A DNA stretch of 64,000 nucleotides. Source: Paenibacillus_E violae. GTDB lineage: Bacteria; Bacillota; Bacilli; Paenibacillales; NBRC-103111. Where the stretch lies: positions 62,001-126,000 of the forward strand of contig NZ_JAWCUD010000012.1 of NCBI RefSeq assembly GCF_032461945.1, read 5' to 3'. Each line of letters opens with the position of its first letter. Position 1 is the stretch's first letter. Position numbers and translations under genes: made by a program. The notes beneath the pieces were generated by a model, which saw only the letters and a list, made by a program, of their open reading frames with translations, made no database searches and was not told the origin of the DNA. Shown in pieces: positions 16,902 through 24,050 of the stretch.

Positions 16902-17366
16902 TTACACGTCTCCTTTTTTAATATCAATTGGTTGTTGTTGTTCAAAACGAGCGACTTTGGCTCTAAGTTCTTCCACTTCTCTTTGCAAAGCTTTCTTCTC
17001 GATATCTTTCATCATTTCATCAATGTTATTAGTTTTGCTTGCCTCGTATGGTGCGTTGTAGCCTGCATGATGCGGTGGCACGTGACCAGAGTGCGGCTTG
17101 TGTGCCGTTGTGTTCCATCCACCGTTGTACGGAGGGCGGGCATACGAGCCGGCATAAGGATCAAAAGGCGGATGGTCGTAACCAGGCTCCTTCGGAATCA
17201 CAATAGCGGCGATAAAGTAGATGAAAATGACCGTTCCGCCTGTGAAAAATGTTGTGATAACCACTAGCAGTCTTAGTAATGTAGCATCAACGTTCATAGC
17301 TTCGGCGAGTCCGCCGCAAAGACCGGTTACTTTTTTATCTCTTCGTGAGCGGTATATTTTGCTCAT
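16902..17366 (-). CDS. pspC: PspC domain membrane protein
   Basis: A 154-residue protein with an N-terminal PspC domain (about 1-60): MSKIYRSRRDKKVTGLCGGL and a membrane helix VVITTFFTGGTVIFIYFIAA followed by VIPKEPG. A Pro/Tyr/His/Gly-rich linker (about 65-115) leads to a C-terminal coiled coil (about 120-148) that could contact the coiled-coil PspA proteins. Its start lies 32 bases inside the 3' end of the upstream pspA, so the two are translated from overlapping frames. In other bacteria PspC senses envelope stress or recruits PspA. Confidence 0.92.
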   Translation of the reverse strand: MSKIYRSRRDKKVTGLCGGLAEAMNVDATLLRLLVVITTFFTGGTVIFIYFIAAIVIPKEPGYDHPPFDPYAGSYARPPYNGGWNTTAHKPHSGHVPPHHAGYNAPYEASKTNNIDEMMKDIEKKALQREVEELRAKVARFEQQQPIDIKKGDV

Positions 17367-18030
17367 GATTGTCTGCTCCCTCCTGATTCAGCCTATTCCG
17401 CAGTGCCTCAAGCTCCGCGTCTACAGCCGGATTTCCCGCACCGTAGTAGCTTTCTCGGCTCATACGTCGTACATCTCGGAGCGTTCTTGCATGAAGCTCC
17501 ATATCGGATACGCGCTCTTCCAAGCGGCCGAACATCCGTGGTGACGCATCCTGCGACACGCTGCTGCGAGCATGCAATCTCTGCTGCAAGCGAGCGGATT
17601 CCATTCGGGCCAGGTAGTAGCTGCGTTTATCTGCCACTTCTTTATAATCTGCTTTGAGCTGCTGCAGCTCCTCATCCAAGTCCAGGATGGATTGCTTGGC
17701 TTGCTCATACAATTCGCGATATTGCTCGCTTTTCTCCTCAGCTTGCAGCTTCTCTTGAAGCACAATCCGTGCCATATGTTCTTCGCCGGCCTTCAAAGCC
17801 AGGAGCGCTTGCTGCTCGCGCTTCTCTTTGGTTTCTAACGCCGTCAAATATTGCTGCCTTAGCGAAGCTGCGTGAGTGACGCATTGCTGGTACAGCCTCT
17901 CGGATTGTTGAAGCTGTTCGCGCTGAGCAACTAAGTATTGGTCGATCAAGCGAACCGGATCTTCGGACCGTTCCAAATGTTCATTCAGGGATGCTACGGT
18001 AATGTCTCTCATACGCCTCAATAGGCTCAT
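17335..18030 (-). CDS. Second PspA/IM30 family protein
   Basis: A 231-residue PspA homologue starting MSLLRRMRDITVASLNEHLE and then SEDPVRLIDQYLVAQREQL, with the same helical hairpin plan as its operon neighbour but Gln/Leu-richer and less conserved. The central coiled coil covers about 28-150 and the C-terminal region is basic (QNIPLTKR). Having two diverged PspA proteins around a PspC suggests hetero-oligomers. It follows the LiaI-like gene by 39 bases. Confidence 0.9.
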   Translation of the reverse strand: MSLLRRMRDITVASLNEHLERSEDPVRLIDQYLVAQREQLQQSERLYQQCVTHAASLRQQYLTALETKEKREQQALLALKAGEEHMARIVLQEKLQAEEKSEQYRELYEQAKQSILDLDEELQQLKADYKEVADKRSYYLARMESARLQQRLHARSSVSQDASPRMFGRLEERVSDMELHARTLRDVRRMSRESYYGAGNPAVDAELEALRNRLNQEGADNHEQNIPLTKR

Positions 18031-18069
18031 CTCTCATACCACCTTTTCCACTCTGTTTTGCCATCCTAT

Positions 18070-18366
18070 TTACACGGTTCTTCTTGTCAACATCGAAACC
18101 CCGTAACCAATCAATCCAATCGCCAGAAGAATAATGATCCAGCCGGCTAATTTGCCAACCAGGATAACACCGCCGATTCCTGCAATAAGCCAACCGAATT
18201 TATTGCCGTTCTGAATGCCAATATATCCTAGACCGACCATACCAATCGGAATCAGGTATCCCATCACCGAACCGATAAAGGGTCCCATGTGAAGTCCTAA
18301 CTTGTTAAGCAGAATCAGTGCGCCGAATGCGATTAGCAGAGCGGCTAAGCCTGTATTTCTTTTCAT
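18070..18366 (-). CDS. liaI: LiaI/LiaF-type small membrane protein
   Basis: A 98-residue protein made almost wholly of four hydrophobic segments: TGLAALLIAFGALILLNKLG, the MGYLIPIGMVGLGYIGIQ region, FGWLIAGIGGVILVGKLAG and IILLAIGLIGYGVSML. It ends TRRTV. The pattern fits the LiaI/LiaF N-terminal transmembrane family; in Bacillus LiaI anchors the PspA homologue LiaH. The open frame includes eight more upstream codons, but ATG 18366 follows a GGCGGTG site and is preferred. It leads a four-gene envelope-stress operon; no LiaR/LiaS is adjacent. Confidence 0.8.
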   Translation of the reverse strand: MKRNTGLAALLIAFGALILLNKLGLHMGPFIGSVMGYLIPIGMVGLGYIGIQNGNKFGWLIAGIGGVILVGKLAGWIIILLAIGLIGYGVSMLTRRTV

Positions 18367-18470
18367 GATTTCGTCACCGCCTTTCGTCATGTGCTGTGCT
18401 CTTGTTCATGTCTTTATTCTAGGTAAAATCGAGCCTTTCCAAAACGGACCGCGGACGGTATTTCATACTA

Positions 18471-18480
18471 GACCTTAGTC
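18471..18480. promoter_or_regulatory. Possible LiaR-type operator before the liaI-psp operon
   Basis: GACCTTAGTC at 18471-18480 (reverse complement GACTAAGGTC) is a near-palindrome about 105 bases upstream of the operon start and resembles cores of LiaR/VraR sites as I remember them. It is a single short match, so this is a weak call. Confidence 0.22.
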
Positions 18481-18543
18481 GGGGCGCATCTACGACCTCT
18501 GTTCAGACCGGAAATATTGCGGTGGCAGATAGGCTGCCGTGTA

Positions 18544-18552
18544 CATACAATA
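18544..18552 (+). promoter_or_regulatory. Sigma-K-like -10 element before the gerPF-like gene
   Basis: CATACAATA fits the sigma-K -10 pattern CATA-N3-TA, 29 bases before the start of a spore-coat gene. I do not see a good -35 AC element at the right distance. Confidence 0.4.
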
Positions 18553-18580
18553 ACAAGTGAGTGGGAAGGGGGCCGAACCA

Positions 18581-18811
18581 ATGCCTTCAGTGGTCTATGG
18601 CGGTGTCAAAATTCTAAGTGTGAACTCGGGTTCGAATGTCCAGTTTGGGGATACCGCATTAATACGGCTGTCGAGTAACTCCAAGATCTATGCGGGCGCC
18701 AACTCATTTTCCCCGGGGGATAGCTTCGGAAGTGTCCAGAATGTCCTAAACGGCAGTGCCAATACGAGTGATCCGGATCTCATTGATACGAATACGAATA
18801 ATGTGGTGTAA
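18581..18811 (+). CDS. gerPF: GerPA/GerPF family spore germination protein, solitary
   Basis: A 76-residue protein, MPSVVYGGVKILSVNSGSNV followed by QFGDTALIRLSSNSKIYAG and PGDSFGSVQNVLNGSAN, recognisable as GerPA/GerPF type by comparison with the operon gene at 37183. These proteins act in the spore coat and let germinants reach the inner membrane. The frame could start at GTG 18557, but ATG 18581 gives the family N-terminus and lies 8 bases after a GGGGG tract. It is a single gene 18.6 kb from the gerPABCDE cluster, which has no F gene. The letter F is inferred from that absence. Confidence 0.8.
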   Translation: MPSVVYGGVKILSVNSGSNVQFGDTALIRLSSNSKIYAGANSFSPGDSFGSVQNVLNGSANTSDPDLIDTNTNNVV

Positions 18812-18815
18812 CGCA

Positions 18816-18849
18816 AAATGAACCCGGGAACAAATTCCCGGGTTCATTT
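18816..18849. terminator. Strong bidirectional terminator
   Basis: Perfect 15-base arms (18816-18830 and 18835-18849, AAATGAACCCGGGAA and its complement) around a CAAA loop lie between the gerPF-like gene and the convergent ABC operon. Confidence 0.88.
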
Positions 18850-18853
18850 CCAA

Positions 18854-19537
18854 TTAAGCCGCTGCCCTGCGCAACAAGCCATATGCTGCCAGCAAATAAA
18901 CAGCAACTAACGGCACCATCCACCAAAATAGCTCCAGATAATGTTGACCGATCCATGAAAAGATACTTCCCCACAGCCCGAATTGGGATAATAACATGGA
19001 TCCTCCTGTACCTATCAGAAGCGCAACAACGAAAAAGATTAACATACCTAACACTCCGAAACGCCTATGAATGCTGGAAGTGGCAAACCCCAGAAAGTAC
19101 ATTTGCAGCAGGAGAATCAAATAAATACCGAAAACTGCGATGGGTGAAGTATCTCCCAAAAAAGCAATTTTGAAAATATGCAAACGAACTCCCCAACCAC
19201 CGGTACTTTCTTCAATAAGTGACAAAATCACGAGCAGCGCCGCTGTACAAATACTGTAGAGGAAAGTTGTTAAAGCTGTTCCTACGAAGTAATCCTTTCT
19301 ACGGATGCTGAGTCCCAAAGCAAAAGGGAATGTATCTTTGAGTGTCACGGCGCCTGAAACTAATGCGTAAATGAATATTGAAGCAAGGCCGCCTGTATTC
19401 ATTGTCTCTTCCTCATTCAGGGATAACGCAATGAAAAAACTGATAACAAAATTCAAGCCAAGAATCATCCATGGGACGAATAACCACGACATTTTATTCC
19501 GCATATGAAGCTTAATCACATTACTTACCCGATTCAT
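18854..19537 (-). CDS. ABC-2 type transporter permease subunit
   Basis: A 227-residue membrane protein with six hydrophobic segments: around 18-40, 50-70, 85-108, 125-150 (IAVFGIYLILLLQMYFLGFA), 158-180 and 195-220. It is the last gene of a gntR-ATPase-permease operon; its ATG overlaps the ATPase stop by 4 bases (ATGA). Such small GntR(YtrA)-regulated ABC modules in Firmicutes respond to cell-wall-active agents or export unknown compounds. The substrate is not apparent. Confidence 0.85.
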   Translation of the reverse strand: MNRVSNVIKLHMRNKMSWLFVPWMILGLNFVISFFIALSLNEEETMNTGGLASIFIYALVSGAVTLKDTFPFALGLSIRRKDYFVGTALTTFLYSICTAALLVILSLIEESTGGWGVRLHIFKIAFLGDTSPIAVFGIYLILLLQMYFLGFATSSIHRRFGVLGMLIFFVVALLIGTGGSMLLSQFGLWGSIFSWIGQHYLELFWWMVPLVAVYLLAAYGLLRRAAA

Positions 19538-20433
19538 ATCCGCTCAGTCCCCTTCCCCACAAGTGGTGTACGTGTCAGATGCACAATGAGCTGCTGCAGT
19601 GATACCGGCGCAAACTCCAGCCCCAGCGACTCCGCTTCTCTCCGATCGTGATCCGTTAAAGCGCCCAGAATTGTGGCCGTTGCAGCAGCACCAATGTACT
19701 GACGCTCTAGCACTTCCTTGCCTCTTGAGAACGCGTCTATCGCCGTAGCCAACCCAGATACTGTGCAAGCGCGGCCACGCAGCGCATCCGCATCTTCATC
19801 GAGGATCAACTGACCATTATCAATGACCAAAATATGTTCAAGCAGACGGCTTACTTCGTCGATCAAATGCGTAGACAGGATCACCGTACGCGGATACTCC
19901 GCATAATCCTCCAGCAAGCGGTCATAAAATAAAGCTCTTGCTACGGCGTCCAAGCCTAAATACGGCTCATCAAATATAGTTAACGGTGCGCGGCTGGCCA
20001 AACCAACCACAATTCCAACAGAGGAAAGCATCCCTCTGGACAACTTCTTCACTCTTCTTTTCAAAGGCAATCGAAAATCTTCAATCAATGACTTAGCATA
20101 CGCATCGTCCCAATCCGGATAAAGTGTTCTGGCAATCTCCATCACATCTGCAACACGATAACCCTCCGGATATTTCTGGCTTTCCTTGATGAAGCAGATT
20201 TGATTCAAAACACGGTTATTTTCATAGGGATCTTCGCCAAATACCTTCAACTCGCCGCTGGTAGCAAACTGCTGGGCTGAAAGAATATGCATGATCGTGG
20301 TTTTCCCCGCACCGTTTCTACCCAGTAAACCATAGATTTTATTTACTTCTACCTTGAAGGTGACATGATCAACCGCGGTTACGTTCCCATAAGACTTCGT
20401 TAACCCGTTTACTTCCACAATGTGGGTCATCAC
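19534..20433 (-). CDS. ABC transporter ATP-binding protein
   Basis: A 299-residue ATPase with Walker A GRNGAGKTT (about 38-46), Q-loop in CFIKESQKYPEGY, signature KLSRGMLSS and Walker B APLTIFDEPYLGLDA, then the switch His in ILSTHLIDEV. The C-terminal 80 residues are a family-specific extension. It resembles YtrB-like ATPases that pair with a small ABC-2 permease. Its start overlaps the gntR stop by 4 bases, so translation of the three genes is chained. Confidence 0.93.
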   Translation of the reverse strand: MMTHIVEVNGLTKSYGNVTAVDHVTFKVEVNKIYGLLGRNGAGKTTIMHILSAQQFATSGELKVFGEDPYENNRVLNQICFIKESQKYPEGYRVADVMEIARTLYPDWDDAYAKSLIEDFRLPLKRRVKKLSRGMLSSVGIVVGLASRAPLTIFDEPYLGLDAVARALFYDRLLEDYAEYPRTVILSTHLIDEVSRLLEHILVIDNGQLILDEDADALRGRACTVSGLATAIDAFSRGKEVLERQYIGAAATATILGALTDHDRREAESLGLEFAPVSLQQLIVHLTRTPLVGKGTERI

Positions 20434-20798
20434 ACTTTCCCTCCTCTTCGCACCATTTCAGTTAGCTGTTCCACCGTAATCCCTAGCTTTTCAGCTTCTT
20501 TCACCATCGCCACAACATACTGTTCATAAAATAATTCTTTTCTCTTCTCCATCAGCTTCGTCCGCGCTCCCTCCGCTACAAACATGCCAATCCCGCGTTT
20601 CTTATACAAAATACCTTGGTCCACCAACAAATTAACGCCTTTCGCCGCGGTCGCCGGATTAATTTGATAAAAAGCTGCGAATTGATTCGTAGAAGGCACC
20701 TGCGATTCTTCCGGCATTCTTGCTTCAATAATGTCATCTTCAATCCGTTCCGCGATCTGCACAAAAATCGGGCGGCTATCGTCCATCGTCAAACCCAT
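20430..20798 (-). CDS. GntR family regulator, YtrA subfamily
   Basis: A 122-residue repressor with an N-terminal winged helix (about 10-75: PIFVQIAERIEDDIIEARMP and QVPSTNQFAAFYQINPATAA) and a short helical C-terminal dimer domain (about 80-120). The brevity of the effector region is typical of the YtrA subfamily, whose members repress their own ABC operon. A perfect 24-base palindrome overlapping the promoter -10 is the obvious operator. ATG 20798 follows GTGAGG; a second ATG (20786) is possible. Confidence 0.93.
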   Translation of the reverse strand: MGLTMDDSRPIFVQIAERIEDDIIEARMPEESQVPSTNQFAAFYQINPATAAKGVNLLVDQGILYKKRGIGMFVAEGARTKLMEKRKELFYEQYVVAMVKEAEKLGITVEQLTEMVRRGGKV

Positions 20799-20815
20799 TT
20801 CCTCACCACCACATT

Positions 20816-20839
20816 GGTTAATTACTCATGTAATTAACC
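20816..20839. promoter_or_regulatory. Palindromic operator of the GntR-ABC operon
   Basis: GGTTAATTAC (20816-20825), a TCAT spacer and GTAATTAACC (20830-20839) form a perfect inverted repeat. It begins 17 bases upstream of the gntR start codon and overlaps the promoter -10, the expected place for autorepression. Confidence 0.75.
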
Positions 20840-20865
20840 ATACAACCAAAGGACTCTATTGTCAA
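20837..20865 (-). promoter_or_regulatory. Sigma-A promoter of the GntR-ABC operon
   Basis: On the minus strand TTGACA (20865-20860), 17 bases, then TATGGT (20842-20837). The -10 lies in the distal arm of the palindromic operator. Confidence 0.7.
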
Positions 20866-20972
20866 CAGGCATTGCGTATTTTGGGCACCCTTTCAAACAT
20901 AAATCCCCTCCAAACTGGGAATACCACTAGAACAAACTGTCATTCACTACTCCCATGAAAGGTAATCCGCCT

Positions 20973-22010
20973 ATGTTTTTATCTAAAATGCGTCTAACTC
21001 TCGCTGCCCTGCTGCTCATATCCGTACCTGTCACCGCCTATAGTGCGGAGTCAAGGACACAAGACGTGCAGCGTGCAAACTACCTAGCCGAAAACCAAAT
21101 AAATGAGGCTCCCTCTGCCTTGCAGGGAGCCCCGCTATTTTCCTTCTCCGTGCTTAGCGATACTCATATCGTGAACACGGATCAAGTGTCCCAGATGCTG
21201 CTCAGTCGCGCGCTGGCCGATCACCACAAGCTGCGTCCGGAGAGCAAGCTGCTTGTGCTCAACGGCGACCTGACGGGCGGCACCGAAGGCGACTATCGCA
21301 GCTTGATGGGGCTGCTCAGCAGCCAGCCGCATGCCCCTGTGCACGCGACCATGGGCAACCACGACTACTACGGTGTATGGCGTACGCCGGAGGGTGGCAT
21401 GGATACATCGAAGATGAATCCTGCCTGGTCCAGCAAACAAGCGGTCGCCTTATTCGACCGCATGTGGGGCTACGATAAGCCGTATCACGAGCTTATCGTG
21501 GAGGGCTACCGCTTCCTCTTCCTTAGCGGGGAAGCGTATCGTGACGTGAACGCCTCCTATAAGGAGGATGCGTTCCTCTCGGCCGAGCAGCTCGCCTGGC
21601 TGCGCGATCGGCTTACCGTCGCGGGCACGGCGGATGCCGGCAAGCCCGTGTTTGTGTTCCTCCATCAGCCGCTGCCGCAGACGCTGGATGGTACAGACCG
21701 TGAGCTGGGCGTCGTCCAGCACGCGGAACTGCGGGCGCTGCTGGATGAGCACCCGAATGTTATTTTGTTCAGCGGCCATACCCACTGGAACCTGGAGACG
21801 ACCAACCAAATCAAGCAGCTGAAGTTTCTGGCCGCTTCCAGCGCTTCCATCCGCGAGGTATGGAACGCTCAGAACGAACCGGAGACGATTGGCGTCAGCC
21901 AGAGTCTCATCGTGGACGTCTACAAGGACCGCGTGGTTATCATGCGTCGTGAGCATACGACGAAGCGCTGGATTGAACCTTCCATCGCGAAAGGCTACGA
22001 CGTCAAATAA
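20973..22010 (+). CDS. Secreted calcineurin-like metallophosphoesterase
   Basis: About 345 residues. A signal peptide (MFLSKMRLTLAALLLISVPV, then TAYSAES) is followed by a metallophosphoesterase domain with all metal-binding blocks: SVLSDTHI, LNGDLTGG, ATMGNHDYYG, FLHQPL and ILFSGHTHWN. It likely hydrolyses phosphate esters or phosphodiesters outside the membrane; the substrate is unknown. An in-frame ATG 20955 exists, but ATG 20973 has AAAGGT 11 bases upstream and starts the signal peptide cleanly. It is divergent from gntR and ends at a long hairpin terminator. Confidence 0.88.
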   Translation: MFLSKMRLTLAALLLISVPVTAYSAESRTQDVQRANYLAENQINEAPSALQGAPLFSFSVLSDTHIVNTDQVSQMLLSRALADHHKLRPESKLLVLNGDLTGGTEGDYRSLMGLLSSQPHAPVHATMGNHDYYGVWRTPEGGMDTSKMNPAWSSKQAVALFDRMWGYDKPYHELIVEGYRFLFLSGEAYRDVNASYKEDAFLSAEQLAWLRDRLTVAGTADAGKPVFVFLHQPLPQTLDGTDRELGVVQHAELRALLDEHPNVILFSGHTHWNLETTNQIKQLKFLAASSASIREVWNAQNEPETIGVSQSLIVDVYKDRVVIMRREHTTKRWIEPSIAKGYDVK

Positions 22011-22061
22011 AAAAAGCCGCACTCCTATGTCCCGAATAACGGGAAAGGAGTGCGGCTTTTT
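22011..22061. terminator. Strong bidirectional terminator
   Basis: Perfect 16-base arms (22011-22026, AAAAAGCCGCACTCCT, and 22046-22061) form a hairpin with A and T tails, between the convergent phosphoesterase gene and the repeat-protein gene. Confidence 0.9.
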
Positions 22062-22067
22062 AATCGA

Positions 22068-23165
22068 TTAGTTCGTTGTTGCCGGAGCTGCTTCCTCTTT
22101 GGAAGGCTTGCCTTTAGGGCCAACGAAGCCTTTTTGCTCGACTTGTTTTTTGATGCCATCTGTCATGCTGTCTTTGATTTTGCTGATAAGATCATCTTCG
22201 CTGATGCCTTTGGCAGAAGCCACGTCAGTAATGGATTTTCCTGCTTCCAGCTCCGTTCTCAGCTCTTCTTGGGTGATGCCTAGGATCTGTGTCAGTGCTT
22301 CAGGGTTGCCGAACATTCCAAAACCAGGACCTCCGGGACCACGGTGATCGCCTCTGCCTTCAGGTCCGCCTTCCGGACGAGTGCTTTGCACTTGTTTCGT
22401 AACACGGTCGGAAAGATCAGCTAGCATTTTATCCGCTTGCTCCTGTGTCAGCTTGCCAGCTGTAACTTCAGTGTTAATCGCTGTTGTCTCAGCCGCGACT
22501 AACTTCGCCACGAAGTCCGCTTCTGTTAGGCCTTTTTCAACTGCAAATGCTGATAAAGTCTTGCCTGCCTTTAAAGCTTCTTGCACAGCGCTTGGTTCAA
22601 CGCTAAGGATGGTAGCCGTTTCCTCAAGAAGTTTGTCGCCACCATGTCCTTTTCCACCGCGGTCGCCGCCCGGGAAACCACCCGGGAAACCGCCTCCGAA
22701 GCCGCCTTTGAACCCTGTTCCATCGATTTGCTTCGTTAATTGGTCAGAGAGACCGGCAACAATTTTGTCCGCTTGCTCTTGTGTCAATTTACCCGCCGTT
22801 ACTTGATCCGTGATGAATGTTGTTTCCGCTGCAACCAGCTTTTGCAAGTAGTCTTCTTTCGTCAGACCTTTCTCCTCTGCGAATGCAGCCAATGTTTTGC
22901 CTGCTTTCAATGCCTCTTGCACAGCGCTTTCCTCAACACCTAAGATGGTTGCTGTTTCTTTCACCACATTCCCGCCGCGGAAGCCGCCGCGATCTCCGAA
23001 ACCTTTTCCTCCTTTGCCAAAGCCTGCTTTTTGAGTCATATCGTTTGCGGAAGGGCTTATCGTATCTGCATATGCTTGATTATGTAGGGCTCCAACAAAA
23101 CCGACACCAAGTACAAAAGAAGCGATCAATGAACCTGTAAGAATTTTTCTGGAGATATTTTTCAT
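22068..23165 (-). CDS. Secreted Gly-rich protein with three DUF2680-like helical repeats
   Basis: About 365 residues. A signal peptide (MKNISRKILTGSLIASFVLG, ending near QAYADT) is followed by a Gly-rich linker. Repeat 1 (about 67-148: TATILGVEESAVQEALKAGK, GKLTQEQADKIV), a Gly/Phe/Pro-rich linker, repeat 2 (about 179-260) nearly identical to repeat 1, a Pro/Gly/Arg linker and a shorter, diverged repeat 3 (about 287-344) follow. The unit resembles the LG(V/I)-x-G-K-S/T-L-x-E-K-G plan of DUF2680-type proteins. Function is unknown. TTG 23189 is in frame, but ATG 23165 has AAAGGTGG 9 bases upstream. Its promoter carries six phased TCAG boxes also found at the adjacent two-component system, so it is probably a target of that system. 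Confidence 0.82.
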   Translation of the reverse strand: MKNISRKILTGSLIASFVLGVGFVGALHNQAYADTISPSANDMTQKAGFGKGGKGFGDRGGFRGGNVVKETATILGVEESAVQEALKAGKTLAAFAEEKGLTKEDYLQKLVAAETTFITDQVTAGKLTQEQADKIVAGLSDQLTKQIDGTGFKGGFGGGFPGGFPGGDRGGKGHGGDKLLEETATILSVEPSAVQEALKAGKTLSAFAVEKGLTEADFVAKLVAAETTAINTEVTAGKLTQEQADKMLADLSDRVTKQVQSTRPEGGPEGRGDHRGPGGPGFGMFGNPEALTQILGITQEELRTELEAGKSITDVASAKGISEDDLISKIKDSMTDGIKKQVEQKGFVGPKGKPSKEEAAPATTN

Positions 23166-23219
23166 CGTGTGTTCCACCTTTTCTTTCAATTATTTTTTTG
23201 TTTGTTCCTTACAAAACCT

Positions 23220-23294
23220 AGTATAGATGCCTTACCTGAATTGGATCTGAGTAGTAACTGAATGTTGGTTGAGAAGTATCTGAGAATTGGCTGA
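23220..23294 (-). promoter_or_regulatory. Promoter with six 11-bp-phased TCAG boxes (repeat-protein gene)
   Basis: On the minus strand, four-base boxes TCAG, TCAG, TCAA, TCAG, TCAG, TCAG begin every 11 bases exactly (plus-strand left ends 23291, 23280, 23269, 23258, 23247, 23236). Fourteen bases after the start of the last box comes the -10 TATACT (23225-23220). No -35 consensus is present at the right distance; the boxes occupy that place. This is the layout of an activator-dependent promoter bound by an OmpR-family dimer array. Confidence 0.7.
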
Positions 23295-23355
23295 AAAAGG
23301 AAACTAGTCTCACGTAGGCTCATTGGGTGAAAAAGTGCATGGATAGACTCCGTGG

Positions 23356-23532
23356 GGAACCACAGGGCGTTATTCTGCCTGGAATCTGTGTTTGCGCTAG
23401 TCAAAGGGAACTAGAGGGCGCTATTTTAGCGATATCGGCTTGTAGGTAAGCTTTTGAGGGGAAATAGAGCCCTGTAGTTCCTTCAAAAACTGAAATGAGC
23501 CTTTTGGGCTCAATTAAGACCCTGTAGTTCCC
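23356..23532. repeat. Four copies of a short interspersed element
   Basis: Copies are at 23356-23380 (+), 23406-23430 (+), 23461-23481 (-) and 23506-23532 (-). Shared core: GGAACYA-CAGGG-CKCTATTT with small changes. The copies are inverted relative to one another, so longer stem structures can form. A fifth copy lies at 36458-36480. Confidence 0.6.
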
Positions 23533-23569
23533 TTCGGTTCAAGTGCGGGGCTGCTGGCGGCGAGGGCGA

Positions 23570-23602
<33 letters not shown>

Positions 23603-23668
23603 GCGAACGGGATTGGGGACTGGAGGAGGTGCGGGAGAGTGGGCGTTATGGAGGGCTGATGGGTGAGC

Positions 23669-23774
23669 GGCTATTGGTGGGATTCAGGTACTTTCACTAG
23701 CTGGCCACTTTTGGTGGGATTCTGATACTTTACTAGCTGGCTACTTTGGTGGGGTTCAGATACTTTAACTAGTT
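23669..23774 (+). repeat. Degenerate 34-36 base tandem repeat, three units
   Basis: Units at 23669-23702, 23703-23738 and 23739-23774 share the frame GGC-ACTTTTGGTGGGATTC-GATACTTT-ACTAGCT with a few substitutions; a partial fourth unit follows. Confidence 0.75.
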
Positions 23775-24050
23775 AACTACTATTGGAGTGTTCATGTTAC
23801 TACAACCATCAGATCACCACTTCTGAGCATTGCTGTGTGCTAAAGGACTGAGTGGGGCTATTTGCCGCTTTTGGGATAGGATTAGTATCTAACGGATTCA
23901 CCTGCCGCTAATCGTCAAGAAATGGCCTTAAAACAGCTGCAAACCAGTAGATAACGGCGCCTCAGTCCGGTAGCTTTCCAAATCTACTCAAAGAGGCAAA
24001 ATAGCGGCTGCTGAGTCCGTATCCCGGCATCAGCCGAGATAGGCATCTTT

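Noticed and set aside
23186..23404. 72-codon frame over the TCAG-box promoter
   Set aside because: No ribosome-binding site, low-information sequence, and it covers the promoter array and an interspersed element.
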